A stretch of DNA of 64,000 nucleotides from Bolinopsis microptera (lineage: Eukaryota; Ctenophora; Tentaculata; Lobata; Bolinopsidae): NCBI RefSeq assembly GCF_026151205.1, contig NC_087075.1, forward strand, positions 6,218,858-6,282,857, in the 5' to 3' direction. This document shows positions 47,676 to 58,765 of the stretch, in pieces (the first letter of the stretch is position 1; each line of letters opens with the position of its first letter). Made by a program: the position numbers and the translations under genes. The notes beneath the pieces were generated by a model that did not search any database, had not been told where the DNA came from, and saw nothing but the letters and a program-made list of their open reading frames with translations.

Positions 47676-50307
47676 ATGGGTAAGAAAAAGGGTAAGACGA
47701 TACAAATAGTTCTAGATGGTTCCAGCTCTAGTGAAGAGGAGAGTGAGGAGGATGCTAGAGTTCCACCACCTTTTGAAATAGGTATGATTCTATTGCAGCA
47801 CGTTAATTGAAACGCGTTGGATACAACGCGTTAATCGAAATGCATTAGATATAACTCGTTATCCAAAATTTGAATTATAGTTGCATTATTTTCGGGAAAG
47901 CTGCTCAGATCAATCTGGGACGAAATATCATTTTGATAATGGATTCAAAAGATGCCTAATGCTTATCAAATTAAATGTACGTACAAAGTTTTTATCAGAA
48001 GATAATAATTACGATTTGCCCCGTTTGCTCATGTTTATGATAGCCCCGTTTGTTTGCCAGAAATGCACTAAAAGCTGCTCACAATCATATGTCCAGGACT
48101 ACAGTCACGCGTTAATTGTAACGCGTTAGATATAACGCGTTAATCAATGTTCAGGACTACAGAACCGTCCTCCGGGCAGGAATCACAGAGAAAGGAGGTT
48201 TGAGAGAGCAGATATTGATCAGATGGGGGTCCACAATTGGGTGAGTTAAGGTAAACGAGCTGATAGTTCTACTTGTAGTTCTACTTATAGGTCTACTTCT
48301 ACTTCTACTTCTACTTCTACTTCTACTTCTACTTCTACTTCTACTTCTACTTCTACTTCTACTTCTACTTCTACTTCTACTTCTACTTCTACTTCTACTT
48401 CTACTTCTACTTCTACTTCTACTTCTACTTCTACTTCTACTTCTACTTCTACTTCTACTTCTACTTCTACTTCTACTTCTACTTCTACTTCTACTTCTAC
48501 TTCTACTTCTACTTCTACTTCTACTTCTACTTCTACTTCTACTTATACTTATACTTATACTTATACTTATACTTTTACTTATAGTTACTTCTTATTCTCA
48601 CTTAAAAAGTTACAGAGAACATGCTTTTCTATTTATATCTTCTGACGTGTTTTCCCATTTACAGGTTGAGAACATGTTCCACATGATAGAGACTGGAGAA
48701 GTAGACGAACATTCCGCTCACTACATCAACCTTGCTCACGAGATGATAAAAAGGTGGAATTGCTGGATAATTAGTAATTATTATTAGTTATTATTAGTTA
48801 TTAATTAGCAATTAATAGTAATTATATCTGACTCGTTACTGTTATCTGTATCATTATTCCTACAATTCATTGATAAACTCACAAGTCACAGCCTATATTC
48901 TGCTTCAGGTTCAGCGCAGTTGTTTTTATGAAAGAAAAAGAGCGTCTCGGTAAAAAAGCTTCTAATCTCATACGAAAGGTAAACTAAAAATCCTTAAAAT
49001 GAGTTTCCATCTGATTAATACAGAGCATCCAAAGTAATAATTTATAGCTCGGCTGGGTTCTGGGGAGGAGGTCTGGAGTTGCCTCTACAGTCTCCGCCAT
49101 CTGCACTACATTTGATCTTACCTGGGGCCCTCAGACTACACACTATGTATACATTGTATATATACACTATGTAATATGTATACACTATGTATACACTATG
49201 TATACACTATGTATACACTATGTATACACTATGTATACACTATGTATACACTATGTATACACTATGTATACACTATGTATACAGTATACACTATGTATAC
49301 ACTATGTATACACTATGTATACACTATGTATACACTATGTATACACTATGTATACACTATGTATACACTATGTATACACTATGTATACACTATGTATACA
49401 CTGACATCCTGCCACAGGTTCGGACGAAACATCACATTAAAGAAGATGAAGCTCTAGAAGTTACTATCGACAACACCAGAGCTGCCAGAAAAGTCTACAG
49501 AGACCTGCTCAAGATTACTGGCATCAGAGATCTACCTCAGATATTTGTGAACGAAACTTTTATTGGTAGCTGGCAGGATCTGAAGACTCTTAACAAGACA
49601 GGTAATTATTTGAAACATCGGGAGCTACTCTCTCGAGTGCAATAATGAGCCTCATTAGGCGCGGTAACGAGCATGTTGGGGGATGACGATCGCGTTATAT
49701 AGCGATTTGGTTGCTGTGCTATAAGCGGTCTCCAACCAATCAGGCCATTGATTGAGTAAAGATGTAACTGACTCACTGATTTAGTGCCAGATCACGTATC
49801 TGTAATATCTTAAGATCTTAAAATGGTATTGGTCATAACTTGGCTTAGTTCGTTAGTTGTGAACAATCAACTTGACATTTTGGGAAAGCACTTCAAGTTC
49901 AATTATCAAACCAAATGTGTCTAGAAAATTTCCGGAGTTCCTAGCTGAAAGCGTTCACGCTTTATGGCGACAATAGTGAAAACGAGGGATCTTACCTATA
50001 CTATAAACTTTAACTTGATAATTGGATGATTAATGAAGCCTTTTGTATGCAATTGCAAATTGCAAACAGAACCATTTTGAAAAGCACACGTTTAATCATT
50101 ATTTGTGATACTGTGATTCAAGCATTATTATTTATTACGACCCAACATGGTTGGAAAAAACTCCCAGAATTACTCCCCGAATTTTCAGGTATGCTCTCGA
50201 AAGAATTACTGAGTTCAATAGGATTCAAAGATTTGTTCTGTCCGATTTGCGCAGAGACTGGAGGGAAAAACCACGAGGCCCATAAAGATAGGGTAAAGAA
50301 CTTTTAG
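47676..50307 (+). CDS. Gene A: glutaredoxin-fold protein lacking the active-site cysteine, C-terminal CxxC/H motif (GRXCR-like)
   Basis: Six exons: 47676-47781, 48155-48240, 48665-48753, 48909-48978, 49418-49601, 50189-50307, all GT-AG with matching phases; 217 residues. The N-terminus is MGKKKGKTIQIVL followed by an acidic serine run (SSSSEEESEED), a likely CK2-type target. A helical segment (MGVHNWVENMFHMIE) leads to the thioredoxin-like fold: strand FSAVVFMK at 95-102, then EKERLGKKA where glutaredoxins have CPYC, then LPQIFVNETFIG with the conserved cis-Pro near 157, and helix DLKTLNKTG. The tail carries C196-P-I-C199 and H207/H210. The outline, a cysteine-less Grx domain followed by CxxC, recalls GRXCR1/2, animal proteins linked to stereocilia. 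Redox activity is unlikely from sequence; a structural, metal-binding or partner-binding role is inferred. A TTCTAC microsatellite lies in intron 2 and an 11-bp array in intron 4. AATAAA occurs near 50500. Confidence 0.85.
48283..48590. repeat. (TTCTAC)n hexanucleotide microsatellite
   Basis: About 43 perfect TTCTAC copies, then TTATAC and TTTTAC variants, wholly inside intron 2 of gene A, starting some 45 bases after its donor. Confidence 0.97.
49141..49402. repeat. 11-bp minisatellite ATGTATACACT
   Basis: About 22 copies of ATGTATACACT in intron 4 of gene A, ending 15 bases before the acceptor GCCACAG of exon 5. One copy is broken (ATGTATACAGTATACACT). The unit is almost a palindrome (GTATAC). 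The array makes plus-strand frames appear to extend exon 5 upstream; the acceptor shows they do not. Confidence 0.95.
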
Positions 50308-50975
50308 ATGGCTGAGTCTAGCAGGTAAGCACATGTTTTATAGGTATTATACTGCAGGGCTAGACAGAACTCAGAATCATCAGCAAGTTTGTGGTTATCC
50401 ATCACTCGTCAGCTTTCATGAGACGATAGAATATGAGCAAGACTAGATGGTTTTCCTGTGTCCAAAGCAAGGGATGAAGTACCGTGTAAGATTCAGAAAA
50501 ATAAAGAATTGACTCAGAGATGGAAAAATGTGTTGAGACTTGACTGTTCATACATAGTCATATTCGATCATCTATTATAATTTATCTAAAGTAATGTGAT
50601 GCGAAGACTTTGTAATCATTCAGTTGACAATAAAAAGGGTGATTCCACAATCCGATGGAAAAGTTAAAAAAAACCATTACAATTTGAATCAAATGCAATA
50701 GTTAATCGCAGAAAACATTCAAGCATAACTATAAACACCAACAGAAATTAGTAATCTGAATTTGACTGATCCTACTTTAGACTAAACACCATGTTCATTT
50801 TTTTCATCAAGATATGACATTCTGTTTTTTGCTTTGGCCGGCCGGCAAAGCATGATTAAATCAACCAATGGTCTGAATTATAGATCAACTCTTTTTAATA
50901 TCTCAGTTTTCAGTTAGATTTTAAAAATCGATGGTAATATAATCGCAGTGACTGTGAGTAAGTTCTTCTTTCCGT

Positions 50976-52788
50976 TTATCCGTAGTTTTTGCCGCACATG
51001 TGGATATGTTTGCAGACTCCATCACAGAATGAGAGACCGTTGCTACATCTATCATCTCCACCATCCTCCTTCTTCTCTTCCTCTTTCTGTGATAAAAAAG
51101 TTTGTACAACTAACCATATTGGGTACTTATACTTATATTATTATAATATTAGAGGCAATGCAAATAGCGAATCTCAATTGTCGCTAATTACCTAACATTA
51201 CGTGATAATTTGGTAATTTTTTTTTTTACCAATGCGCTTACCATTTCATCTGCGGGACATTTCTTGAAAACTTCAATTTCACGAATGTGTAAAAACTTTT
51301 CTCCTGAAACAAGTTGAATCAATAATCTGTAGCAAATTACGGTTACCAAAGTGCTACTATACCTCGTCAAGTTCATTCGGAAATTTTGAAATATACCCAG
51401 CTTAGAACCCGTAACTCTACCACAAAAGACGCAATAATTTAACTATGGTCGATTTTTGATTGATCGAATTTATGTGTTTTTTAATTTCAAGAATCATCAT
51501 TTATCACGCAGTGTTTAATTTAAATACCTGGTATTTCTACTTTGACATACGTTCCAACTGCACCTTTGCAATTAACCGTAACGCATTTATCGGTCTTTTC
51601 CACTTTCACCAAGCCACACAAAATCTGAAAATGATTGCGTCTTAATGTGGTTATTCCGAATCTTTAAGTTAATTATGAATATTATTAGAACCGATAAGTC
51701 GAGGAATTGAAGCTCTGAGGCGTATTTTGCCAAGTCATTTGGCTCATTCTAACGAAACTGCTATTTTATTACAGGCCAGGAACTGCAGAAAAACTTAATA
51801 TTAAGTTGGTAGGTTATAAACTTGCAAGATAAAGCAATAATCTGATTCAATTTTACCGCGTCCATATCGTCGTTTAAAACGGAAACTTCGGCTCCGTTCA
51901 GTTGATCCCAGCAACAGTCTTCTTGAACATTCTTTATCTTAACATCACCGACGCGGCTATTTTCAAACATCAACTGAAATGTGTTTTTCATAACGAAAAA
52001 TACTGCCTGAATCCTAGCCATAAAGATATAAACTTATCTCCAGAACTTTTAACAAGAGCCATGATAAATTAAAAACAAAATTTACAATCCTGTCGGCGCT
52101 TTTTACTTTTAGTTATACGTGACTTGCTCATGAGTCATGTGGTGTGTTAAAAACAAAAATACCCTGTCAAATTTTTATTCGGTTCAGGACAAAAATTGAG
52201 CAAAAAATTGCTTAGTTATGAGTAAATATAAAAGGTTACCAGTATAAAAGGTTCAGATTCTAATTCACTGTGACAGAAGGTCTCCATATCTCCGTCTAAA
52301 GCTAATTCTGCGTCCAAGTTTTTAAAAACTGACGACATTAGCCCACTTTCTATCGGAAGCTTCTTGCAGGACCCTGAAATGCCATAAAACTATTACGATG
52401 ATACGTAAAATATATTACTGTACTAGATATGTAAAAGTGCAAGAAAACACGCACGTAATATACTCCAATGTCTTGATTCTTAAATGTCTTGGAAAAGTGA
52501 ATGGCCAGAGTACATGAACTTGCAAAGTAATCAGAATCAGGCGGTGCAAATTTGTTTTGAGCCGTGATTACGTGATGGCGATTTTTGTTTTTGATAACTT
52601 ATCAATGATGTTGTAGTTGTGAACTGTTCACATAATCTCTGAAAATGTAAAAATTTGTACCACATCCCAACTTTAACGCCGATGTTTTAACCTAATTTAA
52701 TTTGACTGATTAACTGCTAACCTTCACTCTGGACGATATGTAAAGTCGATAATGTTGCACAACATAGCAATACACGTATTAGAAACAT
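50976..52788 (-). CDS. Secreted F-type lectin-like (fucolectin) protein
   Basis: Six exons on minus: 52788-52722, 52373-52240, 51973-51857, 51624-51528, 51303-51242, 51086-50976, phases consistent; 195 residues. It starts with a signal peptide (MFLIRVLLCCATLSTLHIVQ). The domain then reads ALDGDMETFCHSE, EPFILLMFENSRVGDVKIKN, QEDCCWDQLNGAEVSVLN, GTYVKVEIPG and FLHIREIEVF. This is the order of an F-type lectin (jelly roll), including the vicinal Cys pair and the closing EVxVF strand. The canonical fucose motif has Arg before and after DCC (NRxDCCxxR); here these positions are V/Q and Q, so classical fucose binding may be lost. A Lys/Glu-rich, cysteine-containing tail (RCSNGLSFCDGVCKHIHMCG) follows. 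A distant discoidin (F5/8C) domain is the alternative. It lies antisense between genes A and B. Confidence 0.8.
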
Positions 52789-52799
52789 GATTTCCTGAA

Positions 52800-53650
52800 A
52801 AATATAGTTTTTTGCGGCTTTAATAGGAACAAAAACAGATGATCAATATTTTGGGTTAGCAAGCTTGTACGGTTATAACATCTTAGCTAAGGAGTTTGAT
52901 ACGACAATGGTATAATAGTCGCTTGAACTTTAAAAGTCACATTAATCCACGGCTTCGAACTAGTATGAAAGTTAAAAAATGAAAAATATCAATCAACGGC
53001 TGAAATTGGTACATAATCAACGCATGATAACTATTAGAATAAAAAGCGTTCAAATTGACTAATTCTCCGCTCAGTATGAACTAAGGGTATTAAGTGAAAC
53101 TAACGGTAGTTTCTCCACATAACTATATATGCAAATTGGATCAGCAATGAATGGTCTCTTTAAAAACAACAAAGGCAGCTCCTTTATCAATCCTTGCATT
53201 TCTCATTAATCAATGCCGAAATTCCTTTTTAAAATGATTGCATAGTGCCAGTTCAAACATTTCGTATCAGAACTTCATCATAGAATCTATGTAGGTGAAT
53301 ACAAAGTGGCCGCAATCTGCAAAATCACAAATTAATGATATTTGACTCCAAAGTATTGACTTGTCAAATGCAACGTAACAAAACAGTCAAATGAAGAAAT
53401 GACGTGCGCGCGCGATGTTATAATTCCACATCAAGTACACACGAGGGGGAAACGCGCAAAATCACAATTTCCACGTGTAAAAAGGCTCGTTAAAAGAATC
53501 TTAGATTTGAGTGGATACACCGCCGGCAAAACTTACGCTTTGCGTAAGTTAGTTATTATTAAGAAACTGTTTACACCATTAAAATATTCAAAACCCCTAA
53601 AAGAAATCAAGTCATCCTAAAATGGTGATCAGTACAGATCAAGACAGCTA
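52800..53650. other. Intergenic sequence; one short basic ORF of doubtful status
   Basis: AT-rich spacer between the lectin gene and a LINE fragment. A 73-codon plus frame at 53399-53620 is Lys/Arg-rich (RVKRLVKRILDLSGYTAGK) but has no recognisable family, and it is not clearly spliced to anything. Confidence 0.35.
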
Positions 53651-53653
53651 GAG

Positions 53654-54015
53654 TTAAAATTTGTTTCTCCAAGCAACTCTATCATCGGCTAATATCTTAA
53701 GCTTATTAAGATCATTCAAAGAGTTAAGTTTTAAACCTCTACGGGTCAAATCATTCACAATAATCTTGAACAAATTCTTACGATGCGCACCGACGCGCCC
53801 TTTACAGTTTGTTGTGACAGCAAACTTTAACGCTAATGCAGCGGGGGAGTCATCAGCACTACGCAAGATATGACCTAGGAGCTTCCACCTTGCTTTAGGG
53901 ACACGATCTGATAGCTTAACTGAGTTACATCTTAGGTATAAGTTTGCATTGGATATTGTTCCATGAGGCCAATAAATGTTCAGTAATGATCTAAGGTGTT
54001 TTCTATGGCAAATGT
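53654..54015 (-). pseudogene. LINE ORF2 C-terminal fragment
   Basis: The minus strand reads ARWKLLGHILRSADDSPAAL, KGRVGAHRKNLFKIIVNDL and LADDRVAWRN, the same C-terminal block as the intact LINE at 28.8-31.9 kb but diverged. It is a 5'-truncated copy of a related family just upstream of gene B, in reverse orientation. Confidence 0.85.
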
Positions 54016-54111
54016 CTAGTTAGTTAGTGTCTAAATTTTATTATAAACTTAACTGTATGCACTCAATGTAAGATTTTTAAACATGCCACTGAACTTAATT
54101 TTGTTGGTAGA

Positions 54112-56384
54112 ATGGTGGACAAAAAGAAGGAAAGGGGTAACATGAAAGCAACTGTTGTTTCTAGGGTAAGAGTACAGCTTTTTAATCATGTAGCTCCACC
54201 TTTTACATTATATGTAGTCCCTTAGTAAAAGTACACGATTAGTGCTGGCATATAAAACATAAATTCATATTAAGATTAAATTTGACTGGAGCACTTCCTA
54301 ATTCATTCTGATTCAGGATAATGTTCCAAAGGCTGCATTTATTGAAGAGCGACTAAGGAGGATTAAAGCAGAAAAGAACGCTGAGACTAAGAATGATCTG
54401 GAATCTAAAGGTTATTTATTATATAATACGCTTTGGTTTGTTTGTTGTCGAGCATTATATTTAATGCAGCTGTAACTGTAACTGTAGTTATTGGTGTAAC
54501 TGTAGTTATTGTTGTACATTAATGTACAAAATTTGAGGCTATCAATTACTATAAAGAATATACCATTATTATAATAAAATTTACCCCAGACTTGAATCGG
54601 CTATTAGACGATCTATCTGAGTTTGACTCAATGTCGGGCAGTTCGTCATCTGACTCGGATTCTGATTCAAGTTCAAGTAGCTCATCTTCTGATAGTAATG
54701 TTAGCCTCAGGTGAGGCCTTAGAGTTAGTAGTTGGATCTGAAACATTATTTAAATCTAACATAGTACTCACAATATATACTTTTCAACTTCTTTTTAGAA
54801 GGGCAACCCTAAGTTTTAGTTTTACTAACAGCAACGCGAACGATGTGTTTTAAAGTTATAAGTACAAGTACTGCATAACCTAACCACCGAAAACGATGTA
54901 CTACTCACTAGTGTAACTCTACTTCCATTTGTGTATATAAACGAAGCAGCGCTAAATTTTGTGACAATGAAAATTTTCTCCTCAGTTCACTGAACAAACA
55001 AATAAAGAAACTCAAAAGTAAAGAAGATCGTAAGAAGCGTGAAATTGAGAAACAAATAATAACTGAAGCCCAAAAAGAACGTAAGTTTGAAAGTTACTTG
55101 TTCTTTTTAGTTTCGCTTACAATCCCCGGCCGATGTTAAATTTGCAATGGTTCGTCTTATCAACGATATATTATATCATATTATAACTCATTGTTATTCC
55201 TACTCGGTTTGGTAAATGTGATCAAATTTCACAAATTCCTAGATTCCTTTCAGAAAACAAACGTTGGAAAAGTAAAGAACTTTGGGTCGACCAGGAGCTG
55301 TATACAAGACATAAAGCCAACAGACGCGAGGTTTTGGAGGTGAGACAATAATTATAAAATAATTAAATATGAGCCAGCTGAACTTACGCCACGCATTCAA
55401 TTACAATCTGGTATTGATCCACATTCTCATGCCGACTATTCCATTTTATATAGTTAATACCTATATTTGGCGTAGGTCGGAGGCCCAACCAAGTGGGTCC
55501 AGCAGCTGTTTCGAGATGTGAACTCAGGGATGAAGATAACAGAGAACCTGGTCTGGAAGATGGTCACTAAGTTCGCTGTTGTGATGTTCGTGAAGGAGAT
55601 TAACAAGGAAGCAGGGAAAGCGAGTCAAATTATTGAAGCTGTTAGGGAGAAACATAACATTGACGAAGACGAAATCTTAGAGGTGAAATAGTTATAATAG
55701 TCAACGAGTTTGCCTTGTTTTACAGTCCACATGGCTGAGATTCAGATTCTTCTGACTCTGAGTACTGATTGATATCTAGGACCTTTTTTCCTCGCAATTT
55801 CAAACCTCAATTCGCATCTTGGAATAGTACTGTCTCTAACTTATTGTATACAGTTTTGTTTTTTGGACAATCGAGGCAAAACTATTATACTGCTCACACA
55901 TAAACATAAAACTGTATTTAATCTGATAAAATAACTAAAAATTAACAATTAACAACGAACCCCGTCCTTACCATCCTCCACATTCCACAGGTTGTTCTGG
56001 ATGACTCCCATGCCGCTAAAATGACATTTATCGATTTACAGAGACTCACCAGCAAACGGAACTTCCCTCAAATATTTGTAAATGAGACGTTTATTGGCGG
56101 ACTCACTGAACTGAAGGTAAAACACCGTGCAAACTTCAACATGAACATTAATTTAATTTCTTAGATGATAATGATTATTTGAGTATTTAATATAATTATA
56201 TACATTTTGCTACGATCCAAAAACAATGCTTATAAATTCATTTACACAGGACTTTGCGGCGCAAGGACTACTTCTCCGACAAATACTCATATTTCAAGGG
56301 ATAGTCGATAGGAAGTGTGAGAAATGTATCGCTCTTAAAGATCATCGTAAAATGTCTTTTGCTTCTAGAGCTTATGATCGATAA
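54112..56384 (+). CDS. Gene B: paralogue of gene A, cysteine-less glutaredoxin-fold protein with CxxC/H tail
   Basis: Eight exons: 54112-54165, 54317-54410, 54590-54710, 54986-55080, 55254-55339, 55476-55682, 55991-56116, 56250-56384, phases consistent; about 305 residues. The N-terminus has MVDKKKERGN, a basic helix (FIEERLRRIKAEKNAETK), a run of SSSSDSDSDSSSS near residues 67-85, then a charged coiled-coil-like stretch (KKLKSKEDRKKREIEKQ). The shared core begins near 151 (WVQQLFRDVNSGMK). The Grx-like fold has FAVVMFVK at 183-190, EINKEAGKAS in place of CPYC, DEDEILEVVLDDSHAAK, and NFPQIFVNETFIGG with cis-Pro near 245. The tail has C284-E-K-C287 and H293. Compared with A it has an extra 90 residues at the N-terminus and keeps IGG where A has IGS. 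Role inferred as for A. The start is chosen from an ATG directly followed by the Lys-rich motif shared by all three genes. Confidence 0.83.
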
Positions 56385-58033
56385 TTATTTTAACCTTATA
56401 ATCATATTTTACCGTTATAGGGACTATTGCAAACAAATATATCATGGCATAGCAGAAATTTTTTGATTGATATCACAGTGCTGGCAAGCACGAGCGGTGT
56501 CTTTATTGGGGGAATACTATGTACCCCCTTTACTATTGTACCCCCTTTACTATTATAACTCCTTTACACCCCCTTTGGTACACGTTGGAAGGCCGCCGCC
56601 TCCGGCAGGAGTTTTTCAGGCATTAAAACTCATCGGAAGTCGTTCAGCAGATTTATTTTTTAGTTCAAAACATTCTAATTTGATGTCAAAGATGACAGAA
56701 ATAAGAAATAGTTATGTTGAGATTTTGAAGAAATTTGCATAAAATTCGCGCCAGCACTGTTATACGAAATTCGGTAAAAAACCCGAAATCGCCATATTCA
56801 GGTGCCTTAAAAACCATGTTAAAATTGAGTTAGAGATCTGAAATTTTTCAGGGCGTCTAGACGTTGACCAAATCGACTGTAAAAAAAGTTTCAAGTTTCA
56901 GGAGCATCGGGAAATGGGTTTTCTAGAACCCCTGTTTTACGACAGATTGTCGTGATATATACATACATATATAATATATACTTATATACATATATATATT
57001 CAGGGATAGACGCTTTGCCAGTCAATTATAGGCTATATTTAGGTGTCCGTAGATTCAGAAGCTTTAAAGATACAGCCATTTCGGACCACAGGTCTTGAAG
57101 ATAATTGTTTAGACTTTAGTTTACATTATGTTAAAAAGTAATTCAACGTCATCATCACCACTTGATGACGTCATCAAGTTAACCATTTTTAAAACTTGAT
57201 TTTTCACAAAGTAATCATTTTTAAAATCAATTTTACGCCATTAAGGAGTAATTTTATTCAAAATTTGAGTGCATATTGAAGTTAGATAATTGTTTAAGCA
57301 TTCTGAAAATCTACCGGAAAGTTTTTCTAGCTTGCTCCTTCATAAAGATATTCGCTATTGAAGTTAGTGCTTTTTTAAAGAATAATTTTATAAAAACGCT
57401 AATTTTACGTTCTAGTATTCTCTGGTGTTGCACCATCCCTTGGGTTGTGGAGCTCAATTTTGCTTCCTAAAGGTCTAAATTGTGTCATAGGCTAGTTTTA
57501 AAGTTGAAAATCGAAAAGTTGCACACGTGGGGCCACGCCCAAATTGATAGAAAATTGCTAAAATCACTGAATATTGCTGTTTTCACCAATTTCCGTCAAC
57601 TTTGGAGTGCCGTTGTGATTACAGTTCTTCTTGAAATACTTTGAAACTTTTCATGCTTATCAAACTATATATAAAACACCATCATGCAAAAATTTACGGT
57701 GATTCAATATTGGATGCGCACGCAACTTCCGCTCAAGGTTTGCACGTGCGAAAGGTTAAAATTTTGCTCATTCGTGATTTTGAACAAATTCTGCTTTGCC
57801 ACGACAGTTCAATGTCATTATATATGAATTTAATGCCAACTTGAATGAGTATAAAGTGGCATATTCAGTCAGTGATCGACCGATATGCTTACCTAAACAC
57901 AAGGAAATGTTTTTAAAGGAAAAATTTCGAAATCGTTGAAATCACCTCCTTATTAATATTAATGAAGTTATGAGTTTAGTTTTACATTTCGGCTTTGTAA
58001 AGTACCCTGACATTATAATCAAAAAGAGATGAT
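56385..58033. other. Spacer between genes B and C
   Basis: No exon is supported. A candidate 284-bp MITE lies at 56476-56759: CAGTGCTGGC at the left is inverted at the right (GCCAGCACTG), flanked by TGATATCA and TTATACGA, which agree at five of eight positions. A TATATACATA-rich tract is at 56945-57000. TCATCA(A/C)-type short repeats occur near 57150. Confidence 0.4.
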
Positions 58034-58393
58034 ATTTGACCAAAACCCATAATCATGGGTAGAGTGGAGCGCTGCCAGTGTCTCTCTTTCCCAAACAAAA
58101 GGCAATGATATCAATTTGAATGACCGTTATCAAATGCAAAATTATACCGAGAATGAAATCGGTCGCTCGCTTTTCCCATTCATTTACAATTGAAATAGAT
58201 TACATGTTATAAATCGAAACTTATTACAATTCGTAAGCCATGAATGAGTGGGAAAAGCGAGCGACCGATTTCATTCTCGGTATAATTTTGCATTTGATAA
58301 CGGTCATTCAAATTGATATCATTGCCTTTTGTTTGGGAAAGAGAGACACTGGCAGCGCTCCACTCTACCCATGATTATGGGTTTTGGTCAAAT
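58034..58393. mobile_element. 360-bp MITE/hairpin element with identical inverted arms
   Basis: Arms of about 145 bp starting ATTTGACCAAAACCCATAAT and ending in its reverse complement are identical by eye over their whole length (for example GAGCGCTGCCAGTGTCTCTC inverted at 58341). The arms diverge only near a loop of about 60 bp around 58180-58240. It has no coding capacity. The identity implies a very recent insertion or gene conversion. A target duplication is not evident. A transcript would form a long perfect hairpin. Confidence 0.9.
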
Positions 58394-58765
58394 TAATATT
58401 ATACAGATCAACTGCAGATAATTAAGCTTTTATGTCGTCTAGCGATCATGGTTTTGATGTGATTTTTTAAAACGGTAACCCTTTTCAATTGTTTGTAATT
58501 TGATTTATTAAATAGTCGGCGTTTATTTATGCGATATAATATAAAATAGTTCATTACTTCTCTTTAATTGTGATTCAGTTATGTGCCCAGGTTTAATACC
58601 AAACGTTACAACAAGTCAACAATTTGATGAGTTCTAGAAGGTTTCCCTTCACTTGACCGATTCCTCCCTAATGGCAACGAATAAATATTACTTTTATTTA
58701 CATTCAGCTGACTTAAATTCTCCGTATCATTTTTAATCAAAACTCTTAACTATCCTCTTTTTAGA

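Noticed and set aside
48283-48590. Telomere-like repeat
   Set aside because: TTCTAC is not a known telomere unit and lies in the middle of an intron.
49176-49417. Upstream extension of gene A exon 5 (MYTLCIHYVYT repeats)
   Set aside because: This is the intronic 11-bp array; the acceptor at 49417 and the phases of neighbouring exons exclude it.
53399-53620. 73-codon basic ORF as a ribosomal-like protein
   Set aside because: No ribosomal family signature could be matched, and there is no splice or promoter support.
56467-56742. 91-codon ORF with proline-rich segment
   Set aside because: It overlaps a candidate MITE with inverted CAGTGCTGGC ends and has no domain.
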